Position numbers and translations under genes: made by a program. Below the pieces are notes generated by a model. The model worked only from the letters and a program-made list of their open reading frames with translations. It was not told the DNA's origin and ran no database searches. Shown here piece by piece: positions 51,400-61,663 of a stretch of DNA of 64,000 nucleotides. Source of the DNA: Cherax quadricarinatus (lineage: Eukaryota; Arthropoda; Malacostraca; Decapoda; Parastacidae); contig NC_091307.1 of assembly GCF_038502225.1 (NCBI RefSeq), forward strand, positions 29,805,846 to 29,869,845, given 5' to 3'. Positions within the stretch are counted from its first letter, which is position 1, and every line of letters begins with the position of its first letter.

Positions 51400-52965
51400 T
51401 AGTTGCAGAATTAGACAATTAATAACAGGAGGTTCCTATATGGGTAATGAACAAACAATAAGCGAAATCCTGAAAGCCCAAGTCGATAGTCAGCAACCCA
51501 CTAAATGACAGTAGGGTGGAGAATGCATTAAGTTTTTTCTTTCTGTCTGAAAACCGCACAGACCAACTGACATTACAACTAATCCAACAGAATTCGAAAA
51601 TGAAATAGAAAACACACACTTCAGTCAGCACCTGGCTCTTACCTATTAAAAAACAAAGTGCAAAGTGCCACTAGTTAGAGTTATCAGCGTTCTTCGGAGA
51701 ATGAGCCCAGGTCTACTCTAAAGAATGCAGACAGCTCCTTTGCAACTGCTAAACCATTGTAACAGAATTAAGGTGGCGTTGAAAGAAAATCAAAATGTAA
51801 ATGTAATACGAACAGATTTTGCAAAGGCGTTTGACAAATGCAATCATGGAGTGATTACACACAAATGAGGGCCATGGGTATTACAGGGAAGGTAGGAAGA
51901 TGGATTTTCAAGTTCCTAACACACACAGCACATTAGTAAACAGTAAAATCCACCATCAGCGAGGTAAAAACCTTAGTTCCCAAAAGCACTGTTCTGGCGT
52001 CTGTATTTTCATAGGAAACATGGATAAAAACATTCATCACAGTTTTTTATCATTTGCATACGACATTAAAATAAATATGAAATTCACCTCGGTAGAAAAC
52101 GCTGAAAAAACTTGCTGTGTTTTCCAGTGGGCAGTGGAGATGTTCAACAGTCATAAGTTCAGCTGCTCACGTATGGAAAGAATGAAGAACTCAAAAGAAA
52201 CACTGTATACAAAACTCAAAGAGAACCGTCAAATAGAATGAAAGGAACACATGAAAGACCTGGGAGTAATTATGTCGGTGACCTTTCTTTCGAAGAACAC
52301 AATAAGGTAAATAAATGTCAAAACAGCCAGAATGATGATGGTGAGGATAATAAGAGCTTTAAAAACAAGTGAACTAGTACCAAAGGTGACACTTTCCAAA
52401 TCGATTGTGATCTCTCATTTAAATTATTCTTCAGTGTTTACGGGGCCGCTGAGGGCAGGAGAGAGAGCGGAGTTGGAACAGATACAGTATTCACTTACGG
52501 CTAGAATAAAGCCAATAAAGCATTTAAATTACTAGGAACACCTTTAAGTCCTAAATTTGTACTCACTAAAGCGGAGGAGATGCATGATAATACATACCCG
52601 GAAAATACTTGAGAGTCTGATCCCAAGTTTGTACACTGCCATAACATACTGGAGTGAGAGATAAGGGAGGAAGAGCAAAATAATCCCAGTAAAAAGCAGG
52701 AACTCCGTGGGCATAAGGGAACACTGTATCAACATCTGTGGTCCCAGGTCCGTTAACACCTTACCAGAAGATATTAAACACTGCTGAGATAAGTGTAAAA
52801 GTCTCCAAGAAGCTGGACAAGTATCTTCACTAGGTGCCAGATCAACCAGGCTGTGATGGATATGTGGGGCAGCGGGCCACCAGCAGCAAGAACCTGAGTA
52901 ACCATACAAGCAATAGACGAGCCTGGCTCAAGACAGGGCTCTGGGAGTAGGAAAACTCCCAAAGG
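51400..52965 (+). pseudogene. LINE-E, long decayed copy
   Basis: Residues matching the LINE-D/E order: NEQTISEILKAQVD-like near 51,450; FAKAFDKCNHGVITHK at 51,817-51,865; FAYDIKINM where FADDTKI is expected (52,056-52,080), so the catalytic box is changed; CVFQWAVEMFNSHKF; RIIRALKTSELVPKVTL; LNYSSVFTGPLRAGERAEL; and a 3' end with GCCAGATCAACCAGGCTGTG and GGAGTAGGAAAACTCCC. Many stops and shifts. Closest in layout to LINE-D but a separate, older family. Confidence 0.75.
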
Positions 52966-53089
52966 CAAAGGTAAAGGCTTGCTCGCGCTCTTACCTAGGA
53001 CAGCGCTATGACTATTGATTGTTATTCAAGACGTGAGAGGACAAGTGATTTGAAAAGTACCACTATTGGCGTTGCTTTTTGCTTTAGAT

Positions 53090-53890
53090 TTCATAGTATC
53101 TCTCATTTTCCGCCTGGAAGTCGAGTCAAAGCCCTTATGGTTCAGTCCTAGACCAGGCTTCCAGTGAATGACTACCATCCAGGCTGTTGGTGCTAATCGC
53201 ACGAAGTCGACCACATCAACCACAACCCAGCTGATTAGGCACTGACAAACTGGCCAGTTATCTCTAGAAGACGACCAGGGGATTGTTGGTAATCCTTCCT
53301 TATGTATGAAGGGAGGCTACTGAAAAGTCGTAGTCCCTTCACAGAGTTCTCTTTTGGTGTACATACTGCACCCTGCTTTCATTGACAGTATTTTGCGCCG
53401 TCTATCAAGCCGCCTCTTACTTTCAAGGAAAATGATTTGTGTGTACAGATTTGCCACCAATCCCTCTTTCATTTTCCAGGTGTAGATTATAATGCCTCTC
53501 TCTCACCTACGTTCCAAGGAGTACAAGTCGAAGGATTTCAACCGTTCCCAGTAATTTAGTGGCTTGACTGAATTTATGCTAACAGTGAAGGTTCTGTGCA
53601 CATTATCCAGGTCTGGAATTTCACCTGCCTTGAAACAGAGATGTTAGAGTACAGTAGCACTCCATCCTAGACACAGAACAAGTGAATTGGGAATTAGTGG
53701 TTTGGCATCTCTTGTTTTGAAGGTTCTAATCATCTACCCTACCATTTTCCTACGTCTTTTTTCCCTGTTCCTTCTGCTCTATAAAATGGTTTGCCTAAGT
53801 TTTGTATGTCACGCTTGTTTTAGCTTCATTCCTCCCATACCTAAGCGGTTGAAGTTTGTCCCCATCGACCATGTTATTTTCAGTTACCTA
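53090..53890 (-). mobile_element. LINE-E-related 3' region, divergent family
   Basis: The minus strand has VYTWKMKEGL-like and LEGWSYCTL-like traces, and the plus strand shows CCAGGCTTCCAGTG, TCCAAGGAGTACAAGTCG, CAGTAATTTAGTGGCTTG and GGCATCTCTTGTTTTGAAGG in the LINE-D/E order. Diverged from all other copies here, so the family label is tentative. Confidence 0.55.
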
Positions 53891-54164
53891 AAGGAAAATT
53901 GACAATTTTGTCTCCTACTAGGGTGACTTCCACATTTTGATATCGACCACAAAAGATAATACAAAGCCATGTTTAGTGTGTGAGTGGTGAGGACGAGAAG
54001 CAGCAACTGACACCAGCACAATGGTTAATAAACTGAACTTCTTTCCTTGATGAAAATTCTATTTTAATTATGACAATACTCTTTGATATGTTTGTAAGAA
54101 ATTATATTTTACATTTACCTACACTAGTTACACACTGTGATCTTACTTTACAAGCTGGTGCTCC
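53891..54164. other. Unique DNA, no gene seen
   Basis: AT-rich, no supported feature. Confidence 0.45.
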
Positions 54165-55240
54165 ACGGTCACATTTGTCAAGTGCTTTTACAAAATTACT
54201 GTAGATTATATCTACATTTTGTTTTCCTTCCAAGGATTCTGTAATTTTGTCATAGTGGTCTAAAAATTATACCTTTATATACCCTTGATGAATGCTGAGA
54301 GTTTTTCTACTCCCGGAGCCTGGCCATGGGCCAGGCTCGTCTAGTGCTTGCCTGGTCAACCAGGCTGTTGCTGTCGGTGACCCGCAGCCCCACGTATCCA
54401 TCACAGCCTGGTTGATCTGGCACCTGGTGAAAATGCCTATCCAGTTTCCTCTTGAAGACTTTCACACTTGTTCCAGCAGTGTTTCTGATATCTATTGGTA
54501 AGATGTTGAATAGTCTGGGGCCACGAATGTTGATACGGTGTTCTCTTATTGTGCTCACTGCACCCCTGCTTTTCACTGGGTTTATCTTGCACTTCTTCCC
54601 ATATCTTTCGCTCTAACATGTTACAGCAGTGTGGAGATTTGGGACAGAGCCCTTCAAGCTCCTTCCAGTTGTAGACTATTATCTCTCTCCTCCGCTCCAA
54701 TGAGTACATGTTTAAGACTTAAGGCTTGTAGATGAATGGTACAGAGAACCGACACGTTGATAAATTAGACAAATGTGCAACTCTTGGGTGTCTTTATTGA
54801 GATACCCAAGAGTTGCACATGTGCCTAATTTATCAAACTTAAGGCTTTCCCAGTAATTTAAATGCTTTATTGACTCTATGCGGGACGTTAACGATCTATT
54901 TGTTACAACTCTGATATTTTTCCAGCCCTAAATGGGGCCATCAGAACCTGAGCAATATTCCAAATGAGGGAGCAGGACCGATTTAAAAAGTGTTACCAGT
55001 GGCAATATTTCCCTTGTTTAAAAGATTTTCAAAACCCACCCCGTTATCCTCCTGACTGTCGTGACTTTTGTCTTATGTTCTCTGAAAGGTCAGCTGACAT
55101 AATTATTCCCAAGTCTTTTACGTGTTCTTTTCATTATATTCGACTATCCTCTTGAGTTTGTTATAGTGTTCCTTTTGAGTTCTTCATTCTTTCCATACCT
55201 AAGCAGTTGGAACTTATCTCAATCCTAAAAGACTATCAAC
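54165..55240 (-). pseudogene. LINE-E minus copy with small foldback insertion
   Basis: The right part (54,850-55,240) is thumb region (decayed; FRIWNIAQVL-like). The middle (54,300-54,716) encodes SRGAVSTIREHRINIRGPRL, FNILPIDIRNTAGTSVKVFK and VPDQPGCDGYVGLRVT, ending with the family 3' end at about 54,270 (GGCCATGGGCCAGGCTCG). 54,268-54,165 gives DKITESLEGKQNVDI and KALDKCD, a piece of a reverse transcriptase on the same strand in a different position, so a rearrangement or second copy. No intact frame. Confidence 0.75.
54717..54847. mobile_element. Miniature PLE-like foldback, 109 bp, 11-bp TSD
   Basis: ACTTAAGGCTT at 54,717-54,727 and 54,837-54,847 is an 11-bp target-site duplication in the LINE-E copy. 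The 109-bp insert starts with GATGAATGGTACAGAGAACC then GACACG (the PLE hairpin tag) and then consists of an inverted repeat: TTGATAAATTAGACAAATGT, GCAACTCTTGGGTGTCT, a short loop with TTATTG, and the complementary arm. The layout (TSD, tag, arm, arm, TSD) is that of PLE-2 reduced to its ends. No coding capacity. Confidence 0.8.
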
Positions 55241-56560
55241 ATCCCTCTCTTCAACGAATTAATTACCGATATATCTAACTGAATAAAAGATTTTGAACAG
55301 TGTTAGGATGTGTAGGTTCAAAATTAACAATTAAAAATGCAAAGTATTACATGTCATAACATGGTTACCACAGAAGACCAATTTCAAAATTCCCTAACAT
55401 TTCCATGACAAAATTCAAAATTTTTCCTTAAGAATATTTCTCTCCTTCACGGCCTCCAACCTTTCTTCACTGATGTTCATTCCTCCCACATCTTGTCTTG
55501 ATACATCTTCACTACATCACATCACGGTACACTAGGGTGGTCAACATTCATACATGTTTATAAAATTAATGAACTCAAAGTAGATATTACAATTTACATT
55601 ATTTCGCAAATGCCTCTGTGATCATTATGTTTTGCAACACCATTATATGTACTGTCAATACTTTCAGAAATTATAAAAAATATTTATGAGATAAGCCAAC
55701 TCTAACAAGCTCATTTATAGAAACTATAGCATTGTAGAAATCAACAGAAGAAAATAATTTAAACAGAATAATTTGGATGTTACAAATGTTCAACTGTTAT
55801 GAATGCTGTGATAATTTTGGTTTTAATTTTCTCTCCTGAAAATTATCACTATTTTTTTTTGTCTTCCTCCACGTTTTCTTTTCTCCTTGACTTGGCTCCT
55901 CAGAGCATTTGTCTCCGTTAATAGGATCCATTTGTGCTTGTTCTCTGCTGCTTTACTGAGTAACAGATTTTTCTAGCAACTGGGAAACTTCATTTTCTAT
56001 TTCTCTGCTTTTCTGCATTGTTCTATTTTTTTCTTTCAATGTTTTCTTCTGTACTCTTGTTCGTCTGGTCTTAAAGATATACTGAATGCCTTAGTCTTGA
56101 GCCTCCACAGAGCTGTAACATGTCCTTGTTGACTGGGATGTCATGTGCCTCAGTATGTCTTCATACCATCGTACACCTGTCTGTAGGTCCATCATGTTTC
56201 TACTCCTAGGTGAGGACATCTTCAGTGGCTGAAAAACACCTCTCAACATCTGACTGACTATATGAGAGTGAAGATCATTTAGTGTGTCTTCCAAAGCACA
56301 ACATATTCTTCCTTCTAAGACAAGAGTTCATGATAGGTGTCCAAGCTTTGGCTACTTAGCGGGAAGTTATTGAACTTGTAGTTGTGGTACATACGTATGC
56401 ATCTCGTCGCATTCTTCCGCTCAATCTCTGAGAACAAAAAAAAAACGTCCCCAGCAGTCTGTTGAAATGAGATCGTCACACTTTACTTTGCGCTATCTTG
56501 TCTTTTTTCCTAATTTGTCCTCCATGACTTTTACTGCAAAACTATTTTGCATACCTCTGA
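55241..56560. other. Unique DNA; weak coding-like trace on the minus strand
   Basis: No supported gene. A 67-residue minus frame at 56,091-56,294 (HSHIVSQMLRGVFQPL, RWYEDILRHM) has ordinary composition and might be the remnant of some protein, but nothing in it identifies a family. Confidence 0.4.
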
Positions 56561-56645
56561 TATACCTTTGAAGAATTTCGAGAGTTTATCTACTCTGAGC
56601 CCGGCCATGGGCCAGGCTCGTCTGGTGCTTGCCTGGTCAACCTTG
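56561..56645 (-). mobile_element. LINE-E 3' terminus, short
   Basis: GATATACCTTTGAAGAATTT, CGAGAGTTT, and GGCCATGGGCCAGGCTCGTC match the LINE-E end at 54,280-54,360. Only about 85 bp. Confidence 0.75.
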
Positions 56646-57880
56646 AACTCGTTAAAGGAGATTGTAAAGAAACATCCAGGCTTGGAGAGTGCATCATAGA
56701 TCCATTCCTGGAAAAATGCGGAAGGCCATATTTGACAATGTACGTACGTTTAGTTCAACAAAAACTGCTGAGCTACAGTATTTTTGAGTCTAGGAACATC
56801 CTCTGTAATAACTTGTCACTTGATCTGCAAGAGATAAAACAATGGCTCGTAACAGTTTTTAGAGCCAAGATAATTGTCAGCAAGCGCTTCTGATTCTCTG
56901 CTGGAGGTGGAACTAAATCCACTTACGAACTATTACTTCCAGAACTCATAGCTGAAGCTTAAGTGGTGTGGAGGTCACGAATCTTTGGTTGAATTCCTGT
57001 TATTGACTAACCTTCACAGTCAGCACTAGTACATATGCTTAATTCCCTCAGAATGGAATTTCAAGACCCTCCCCCTCCCCATGTCAATGTTAAGTCTTTA
57101 CCAAACAGAAAACATCTTGCTTTCTTCATATTAGAACCATGTTTAGCCAGCCAATGTGAAAATTCACAATACTTACGTCATCCTATAATAAAAGCTGTTG
57201 GTCTACTCACAGTTTAGGCCGCCATCACCACCTCTGCATTACATATTAAGTTATACAAGGCTTCTTTAGGCTTATCTAGCATGAACTTCACTCAAGAAAC
57301 ATTAAGAAAAATAACACTAGTCTACCAAGTTACATTAGTCAAGCTGATGCTCCAGGGTTATGGACACGGGAGTCTGGCAAGAAAAATATCAAGACGAATC
57401 TGAAGTAGTCAAATTATCAATTATACATTTAGTTGTTAATTTCACACGGCAAAATTGAAACTGACATTTAAGAACTGGAAAATTCTGACAATTTCACATC
57501 CCAGACAATTCCATGGCCTTAAAAAAATGAACCGTTTTCCATGACGCGTGGCAACCATGCTGTTTCATTCCACTGTAGCAGCCGTATCAGACTGATCATG
57601 TCAGCTACAATAATATACCACCTTGATTAGAATTTGTTGGCAGTGGGGTGTGGGTGGGTGAGTAAGCGTGTGTGTTGGGGGAGGGGGAGCGTGGGATACA
57701 GCCATATATATGAGTTTGCGTTGAAGGGCAGTTTAATATTAAGTTAGTATGAATGAAAAACAGTGTGAATGTGAAGTGGACCGTATAAACTTAACTTCTG
57801 AGATTGCATGAAAGTTAACAGGCTGACGGCTGTGTCTTGTACATAAGTTTCAAACTTAGTGACTATATTGTGTAACCAGA
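56646..57880. other. Unique DNA, no gene seen
   Basis: No supported gene. A G-rich stretch with GGGTGGGTG and GGGGGAGGGGG lies at 57,640-57,690. Confidence 0.45.
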
Positions 57881-58170
57881 ACACAGATGGCTCGCATCAG
57901 AATGTGCAATTTGCCGAAGGTTCAATCCGGAGAAATCGAGATGTATTGACAAGTCTCCTAAAATATGCTTCCCCTGTTCACAGTCCCTGGACCAATTATG
58001 TACCTCTATAATCCTTTGACTACCGCCCACAGGATGGGATGGGGTGCATAATAAACATATTAAACTCAAACTCAACCTGTTCACCTAGCAACAAAGAGAT
58101 ACCTGTGTGTTAGTGTGTTGTGGGTGGCATCCTGAGGGAAAAGGGACTATATAGTACCTTAAATATGGCT
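57881..58170 (+). mobile_element. SINE-like sequence(s)
   Basis: Two repeat-like parts. 58,010-58,075 has GACTACCGCCCACAGGATGG and GGGGTGCATAATAAAC, which resemble a short-element 3' end known to me from decapod sequence. 58,095-58,135 has ATACCTGTGTGTTAGTG and GTGGCATCCTGAGGG, related to the central domain of the SINE at 18,570-18,615. Orientation of the two parts relative to each other is uncertain. Confidence 0.55.
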
Positions 58171-58266
58171 CGGCTTTAAATAAAGCTCACGTCTGGAAAT
58201 AAATGGTATAAAATACCGACACAATGGCAATATAAACACAAATGCAGTATAATGTGATCCTTTATT

Positions 58267-58305
58267 GACTACGTTTCGCCCACACAGTGGGCTTTTTCAA
58301 GTCAC
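58267..58305 (-). ncRNA. Hammerhead-like block, PLE-2 left arm
   Basis: Minus strand: GTGACTTGAAAAAGCCCACT, GTGTGGGCGAAACGTAGTC. GCCC/GGGC forms a strong stem II followed by GAAAC, but CUGAUGA is replaced by CTTGAAAAA. Perhaps an inactive derivative. Confidence 0.35.
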
Positions 58306-58473
58306 AAACAGAACTACCTGGGGTGGAAGGAACGCGAGTATTTATAGACCGGCTGAGGTCAGGTGAAGAATGCTGCATCTGATGATGTACCGAGTTGGGT
58401 TGTAGAGTCTAAAAACTTGGGTAGCTTGGAAAGGTGACTGGACAAGTTTGTGAGCAGACCTTCTACAGTGTTC

Positions 58474-59811
58474 TTATGTGGGATAGCGATGAAGAAGTTT
58501 CTTGGCAAGTGGTTCAGCTATGTTATAGAAGCCACTATTCTGGTTGAAGTTGTCGGATATAGAAATAAGTGATGATTCCAGGATTCTTCGGTATTGAGTG
58601 TTGTCTTCTGTGGCGATAAGTCTTGAGTTTCTGTAGTTTATCAAGTGGTTGTGTGAATTACGGTGTTGTACGCAGGCATTCCTTGTGTCGTCAGACCTGC
58701 TTGCGTATTGGTGTTCTGAAATACGTGTTTGGAGGTCCCTTGATGTTTCGCCCACGTATAACTTGTTGCAGTCATTACAAGGGATTATGTATACCCCTGC
58801 AGAGGATGGAGGCTTGTCCTGCCTACTACTGGTGATGTCCTTGATGGTCGTGGTTGTGGAGGTAGATACTTGGAATGATGTTTTGGCAAAGATGTTGGAA
58901 ACATGTTTGGCAATGGAGTTGGTGGGAAGGACTATGTATCTCTTCTCGGCAGTGTCTTCTCTGGGTGTGTTGAAGATGTTTAGTGCTCGCCGTCTGCAGT
59001 CTCTGATGAAGTGACGAGGATAGCGGAGTTTGAAAAATACCTGTTCAATTATAGTGCATTCTTCCTCAAGGAACTCGTTGCTGCAGATTCTGAGTGCACG
59101 CAGGAAGAAGCCTATAATTACACCACGTTTGGTTTTGGTGTCGTGGTGAGAGTAGAAGTGGAGAAGATCGTTTTGGTTGGTGGGTTTTCGATAGACTTTA
59201 AAACGAAGTTCGTGGTCAGCTTTGCAGAGTAGAACATCAAGGAAAGGAAGAGTGTTGTCGACCTCTTCTTCAAGTGTGAACTGGATTGAAGGCTCGACCT
59301 GGTTGAGCTTGTCTTGGAGAGCTTGAACGTTGAAGCGTTTAGGAGTTATGAGGAGAATGTCGTCAACATAACGGAGCCAGGTGACAGACGAAGGAATAAT
59401 GGTGGAGAAACGTTCGGCTTCTAGATGTTCCATGTAAAGGTTCGCTAGGACTGCACTGAGTGGCGAACCCATGGGTAGTCCAAAAGTCTGCTGAAAGAGG
59501 TGATTTTCAAAAGAGAAACACGTAAAGCCAACACATAGTTCAACCAGGTCGATGAAGTCGCTGGCTGGAATGGGAAGATCAAGTGAATCGTCAATTTTCT
59601 TGCGCAAGAGATCGATGGCTTGTTTAGTAGGTACTTTAGTGAATAGGGAAGTCACGTCAAGGCTGGAAAGTTTCTTGTTCCTGATGTTGATGTTGCGAAT
59701 GCGATTGAGAAGATCACCTGAGTGTTTGAGATGTGCTGGACTGATAGTGCCCAAGAGTTTCGAGAGGTGTTTGGCGAGAATTCCTGAGAGCTTGTGGGGA
59801 GCACTGCCCAC
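58474..59811 (-). CDS. PLE-2 left copy: reverse transcriptase with GIY-YIG
   Basis: A 445-residue open frame. Reverse transcriptase: KKLSSLDVTSLFTKVPTKQA (catalytic Asp, about residue 50), LFQQTFGLPMGSPLSAVLAN, TWLRYVDDILLITPKR (YVDD), LEEEVDNTLPFLDVLLCK, YRKPTNQNDLLHFYSHHD and RRALNIFNTPRE. GIY-YIG endonuclease: AGVYIIPCNDCNKLYVGETS, RDLQTRISEHQYA and ACVQHRNSHNHLI. N-terminal parts of a full PLE protein are missing. The apparent start (MGSAPHKLSG) lies in the central palindrome and may be an accident of the dimer junction. All visible catalytic residues are intact. Confidence 0.93.
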   Translation of the reverse strand: MGSAPHKLSGILAKHLSKLLGTISPAHLKHSGDLLNRIRNINIRNKKLSSLDVTSLFTKVPTKQAIDLLRKKIDDSLDLPIPASDFIDLVELCVGFTCFSFENHLFQQTFGLPMGSPLSAVLANLYMEHLEAERFSTIIPSSVTWLRYVDDILLITPKRFNVQALQDKLNQVEPSIQFTLEEEVDNTLPFLDVLLCKADHELRFKVYRKPTNQNDLLHFYSHHDTKTKRGVIIGFFLRALRICSNEFLEEECTIIEQVFFKLRYPRHFIRDCRRRALNIFNTPREDTAEKRYIVLPTNSIAKHVSNIFAKTSFQVSTSTTTTIKDITSSRQDKPPSSAGVYIIPCNDCNKLYVGETSRDLQTRISEHQYASRSDDTRNACVQHRNSHNHLINYRNSRLIATEDNTQYRRILESSLISISDNFNQNSGFYNIAEPLAKKLLHRYPT

Positions 59812-60867
59812 AAGCTCTCAGGAATTCTCGCCGAAAATCACCTCTTTCAGCAGACTTTTGGACTACCCATGGGTTCGCCACTCAGTGCAGTCCTAGCGAA
59901 CCTATACATGGAACATCTAGAAGCCGAACGTTTCTCCACCATTATTCCTTCGTCTGTCACCTGGCTCCGTTATGTTGACGACATTCTCCTCATAACTCCT
60001 AAACGCTTCAACGTTCAAGCTCTCCAAGACAAGCTCAACCAGGTCGAGCCTTCAATCCAGTTCACACTTGAAGAAGAGGTCGACAACACTCTTCCTTTCC
60101 TTGATGTTCTACTCTGCAAAGCTGACCACGAACTTCGTTTTAAAGTCTATCGAAAACCCACCAACCAAAACGATCTTCTCCACTTCTACTCTCACCACGA
60201 CACCAAAACCAAACGTGGTGTAATTATAGGCTTCTTCCTGCGTGCACTCAGAATCTGCAGCAACGAGTTCCTTGAGGAAGAATGCACTATAATTGAACAG
60301 GTATTTTTCAAACTCCGCTATCCTCGTCACTTCATCAGAGACTGCAGACGGCGAGCACTAAACATCTTCAACACACCCAGAGAAGACACTGCCGAGAAGA
60401 GATACATAGTCCTTCCCACCAACTCCATTGCCAAACATGTTTCCAACATCTTTGCCAAAACATCATTCCAAGTATCTACCTCCACAACCACGACCATCAA
60501 GGACATCACCAGTAGTAGGCAGGACAAGCCTCCATCCTCTGCAGGGGTATACATAATCCCTTGTAATGACTGCAACAAGTTATACGTGGGCGAAACATCA
60601 AGGGACCTCCAAACACGTATTTCAGAACACCAATACACAAGCAGGTCTGACGACACAAGGAATGCCTGCGTACAACACCGTAATTCACACAACCACTTGA
60701 TAAACTACAGAAACTCAAGACTTATCGCCACAGAAGACAACACTCAATACCGAAGAATCCTGGAATCATCACTTATTTCTATATCCGACAACTTCAACCA
60801 GAATAGTGGCTTCTATAACATAGCTGAACCACTTGCCAAGAAACTTCTTCATCGCTATCCCACATAA
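59794..60867 (+). CDS. PLE-2 right copy: internally deleted RT with GIY-YIG
   Basis: A 357-residue open frame, identical to the left copy from FGLPMGSPLS onward except for one visible change (HQYT against HQYA). The first 13 residues (MGSTAHKLSGILA) come from the central palindrome; then 88 residues, including the first catalytic aspartate motif (SSLDVTSLF), are missing. The frame stays open, but the polymerase cannot be active. The GIY-YIG domain is complete. Confidence 0.93.
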   Translation: MGSTAHKLSGILAENHLFQQTFGLPMGSPLSAVLANLYMEHLEAERFSTIIPSSVTWLRYVDDILLITPKRFNVQALQDKLNQVEPSIQFTLEEEVDNTLPFLDVLLCKADHELRFKVYRKPTNQNDLLHFYSHHDTKTKRGVIIGFFLRALRICSNEFLEEECTIIEQVFFKLRYPRHFIRDCRRRALNIFNTPREDTAEKRYIVLPTNSIAKHVSNIFAKTSFQVSTSTTTTIKDITSSRQDKPPSSAGVYIIPCNDCNKLYVGETSRDLQTRISEHQYTSRSDDTRNACVQHRNSHNHLINYRNSRLIATEDNTQYRRILESSLISISDNFNQNSGFYNIAEPLAKKLLHRYPT

Positions 60868-61035
60868 GAACACTGTAGAAGGTCTGCTCACAAACTTGTC
60901 CAGTCACCTTTCCAAGCTACCCAAGTTTTTAGACTCTACAACCCAACTCGGTACATCATCAGATGCAGCATTCTTCACCTGACCTCAGCCGGTCTATAAA
61001 TACTCGCGTTCCTTCCACCCCAGGTAGTTCTGTTT

Positions 61036-61074
61036 GTGACTTGAAAAAGCCCACTGTGTGGGCGAAACGTAGTC
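61036..61074 (+). ncRNA. Hammerhead-like block, PLE-2 right arm
   Basis: Mirror copy of the left-arm block, same degenerate core. Next to it is AGTCAATAAAGGATC, which may act as 3' processing signal (AATAAA). Confidence 0.35.
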
Positions 61075-61135
61075 AATAAAGGATCACATTATACTGCATT
61101 TGTGTTTATATTGCCAAAGCTCACGTCTGATAACT

Positions 61136-61566
61136 CTTAGCCCAAAAATTCAACTAATGTAAAAAAAAAAAAAATGTCTATAATAAGCATACACTGATCT
61201 TCTGATGCTGTGGTCGAGCTCGTGTACGTACAAGGACAATATCTTGAGTATCTTGAGGACAGTATCTTAAGTGGAATGATTCAATTAACTCAACAGTAAA
61301 TGCTAACTAGACAAGGTTCACTTAACAATGGTCAAGAATGGGCACTAATACGTCTTACAGTTTATCAACAAGGTGCATCTGTCTGCTTTAACGGTCTTAT
61401 CTAATTTACATTTATCCAAGTACTTGTTGATTCTAGTCTTTCATTGTTGATGTTAACTTTGATGGTGGTGGTAGCTCGTGTACTGCTTACCTTCGTTTTT
61501 TGTTGATGTTCGTCTTTCATCATGTTGACTTCAGGTCGATGTGCTGGTGCACGAGGGAAAGGGAAT
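61136..61566. other. Unique DNA, no gene seen
   Basis: Contains an A-run (about 61,160-61,174) and short local repeats (CTTGAGTATCTTGAGGACAG). No supported gene. Confidence 0.45.
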
Positions 61567-61663
61567 ATTAGGGAAGGGTGGGGGAGGGGGAGGGGGAGGG
61601 GGAGGGGGGGGGGGAGGGGGGGGGGGCGGGGGGGGGGAGGGGGAGGGGGAGGGGGGGGAGGAG
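61567..61663. repeat. G-rich tract with GGGGGA repeats
   Basis: About 95 bp of GGGGGAGGGGGA-type units and G-runs up to 11-12, interrupted once by C. Many consecutive G-triplets could form G-quadruplexes on the plus strand. Confidence 0.95.

Larger units (their letters stand above)
58182..61129. mobile_element. PLE-2: head-to-head inverted dimer in one 14-bp TSD
   Basis: AAAGCTCACGTCTG at 58,182-58,195 and 61,116-61,129 is a 14-bp target-site duplication. Next comes a 30-bp tag (58,196-58,225, with ATGGTATAAAATACCGACAC), then 58,226-59,508 and 59,833-61,115, inverted arms of exactly 1,283 bp each, with only one difference noticed. At the centre, 59,773-59,798 and 59,807-59,832 are a perfect 26-bp palindrome around an 8-nt loop. 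The left half has 264 bp (59,509-59,772) that the right lacks. One duplication bounding both halves means the dimer inserted as one unit. Confidence 0.93.

Noticed and set aside
56091..56294. 67-residue minus frame as a host gene exon
   Set aside because: No splice sites or domain that I can support; listed only as an uncertain trace.
58623..59232. Antisense frames of 121, 73 and 70 residues in PLE-2
   Set aside because: They occur in the same way in both arms because they are shadows of the reverse transcriptase gene.
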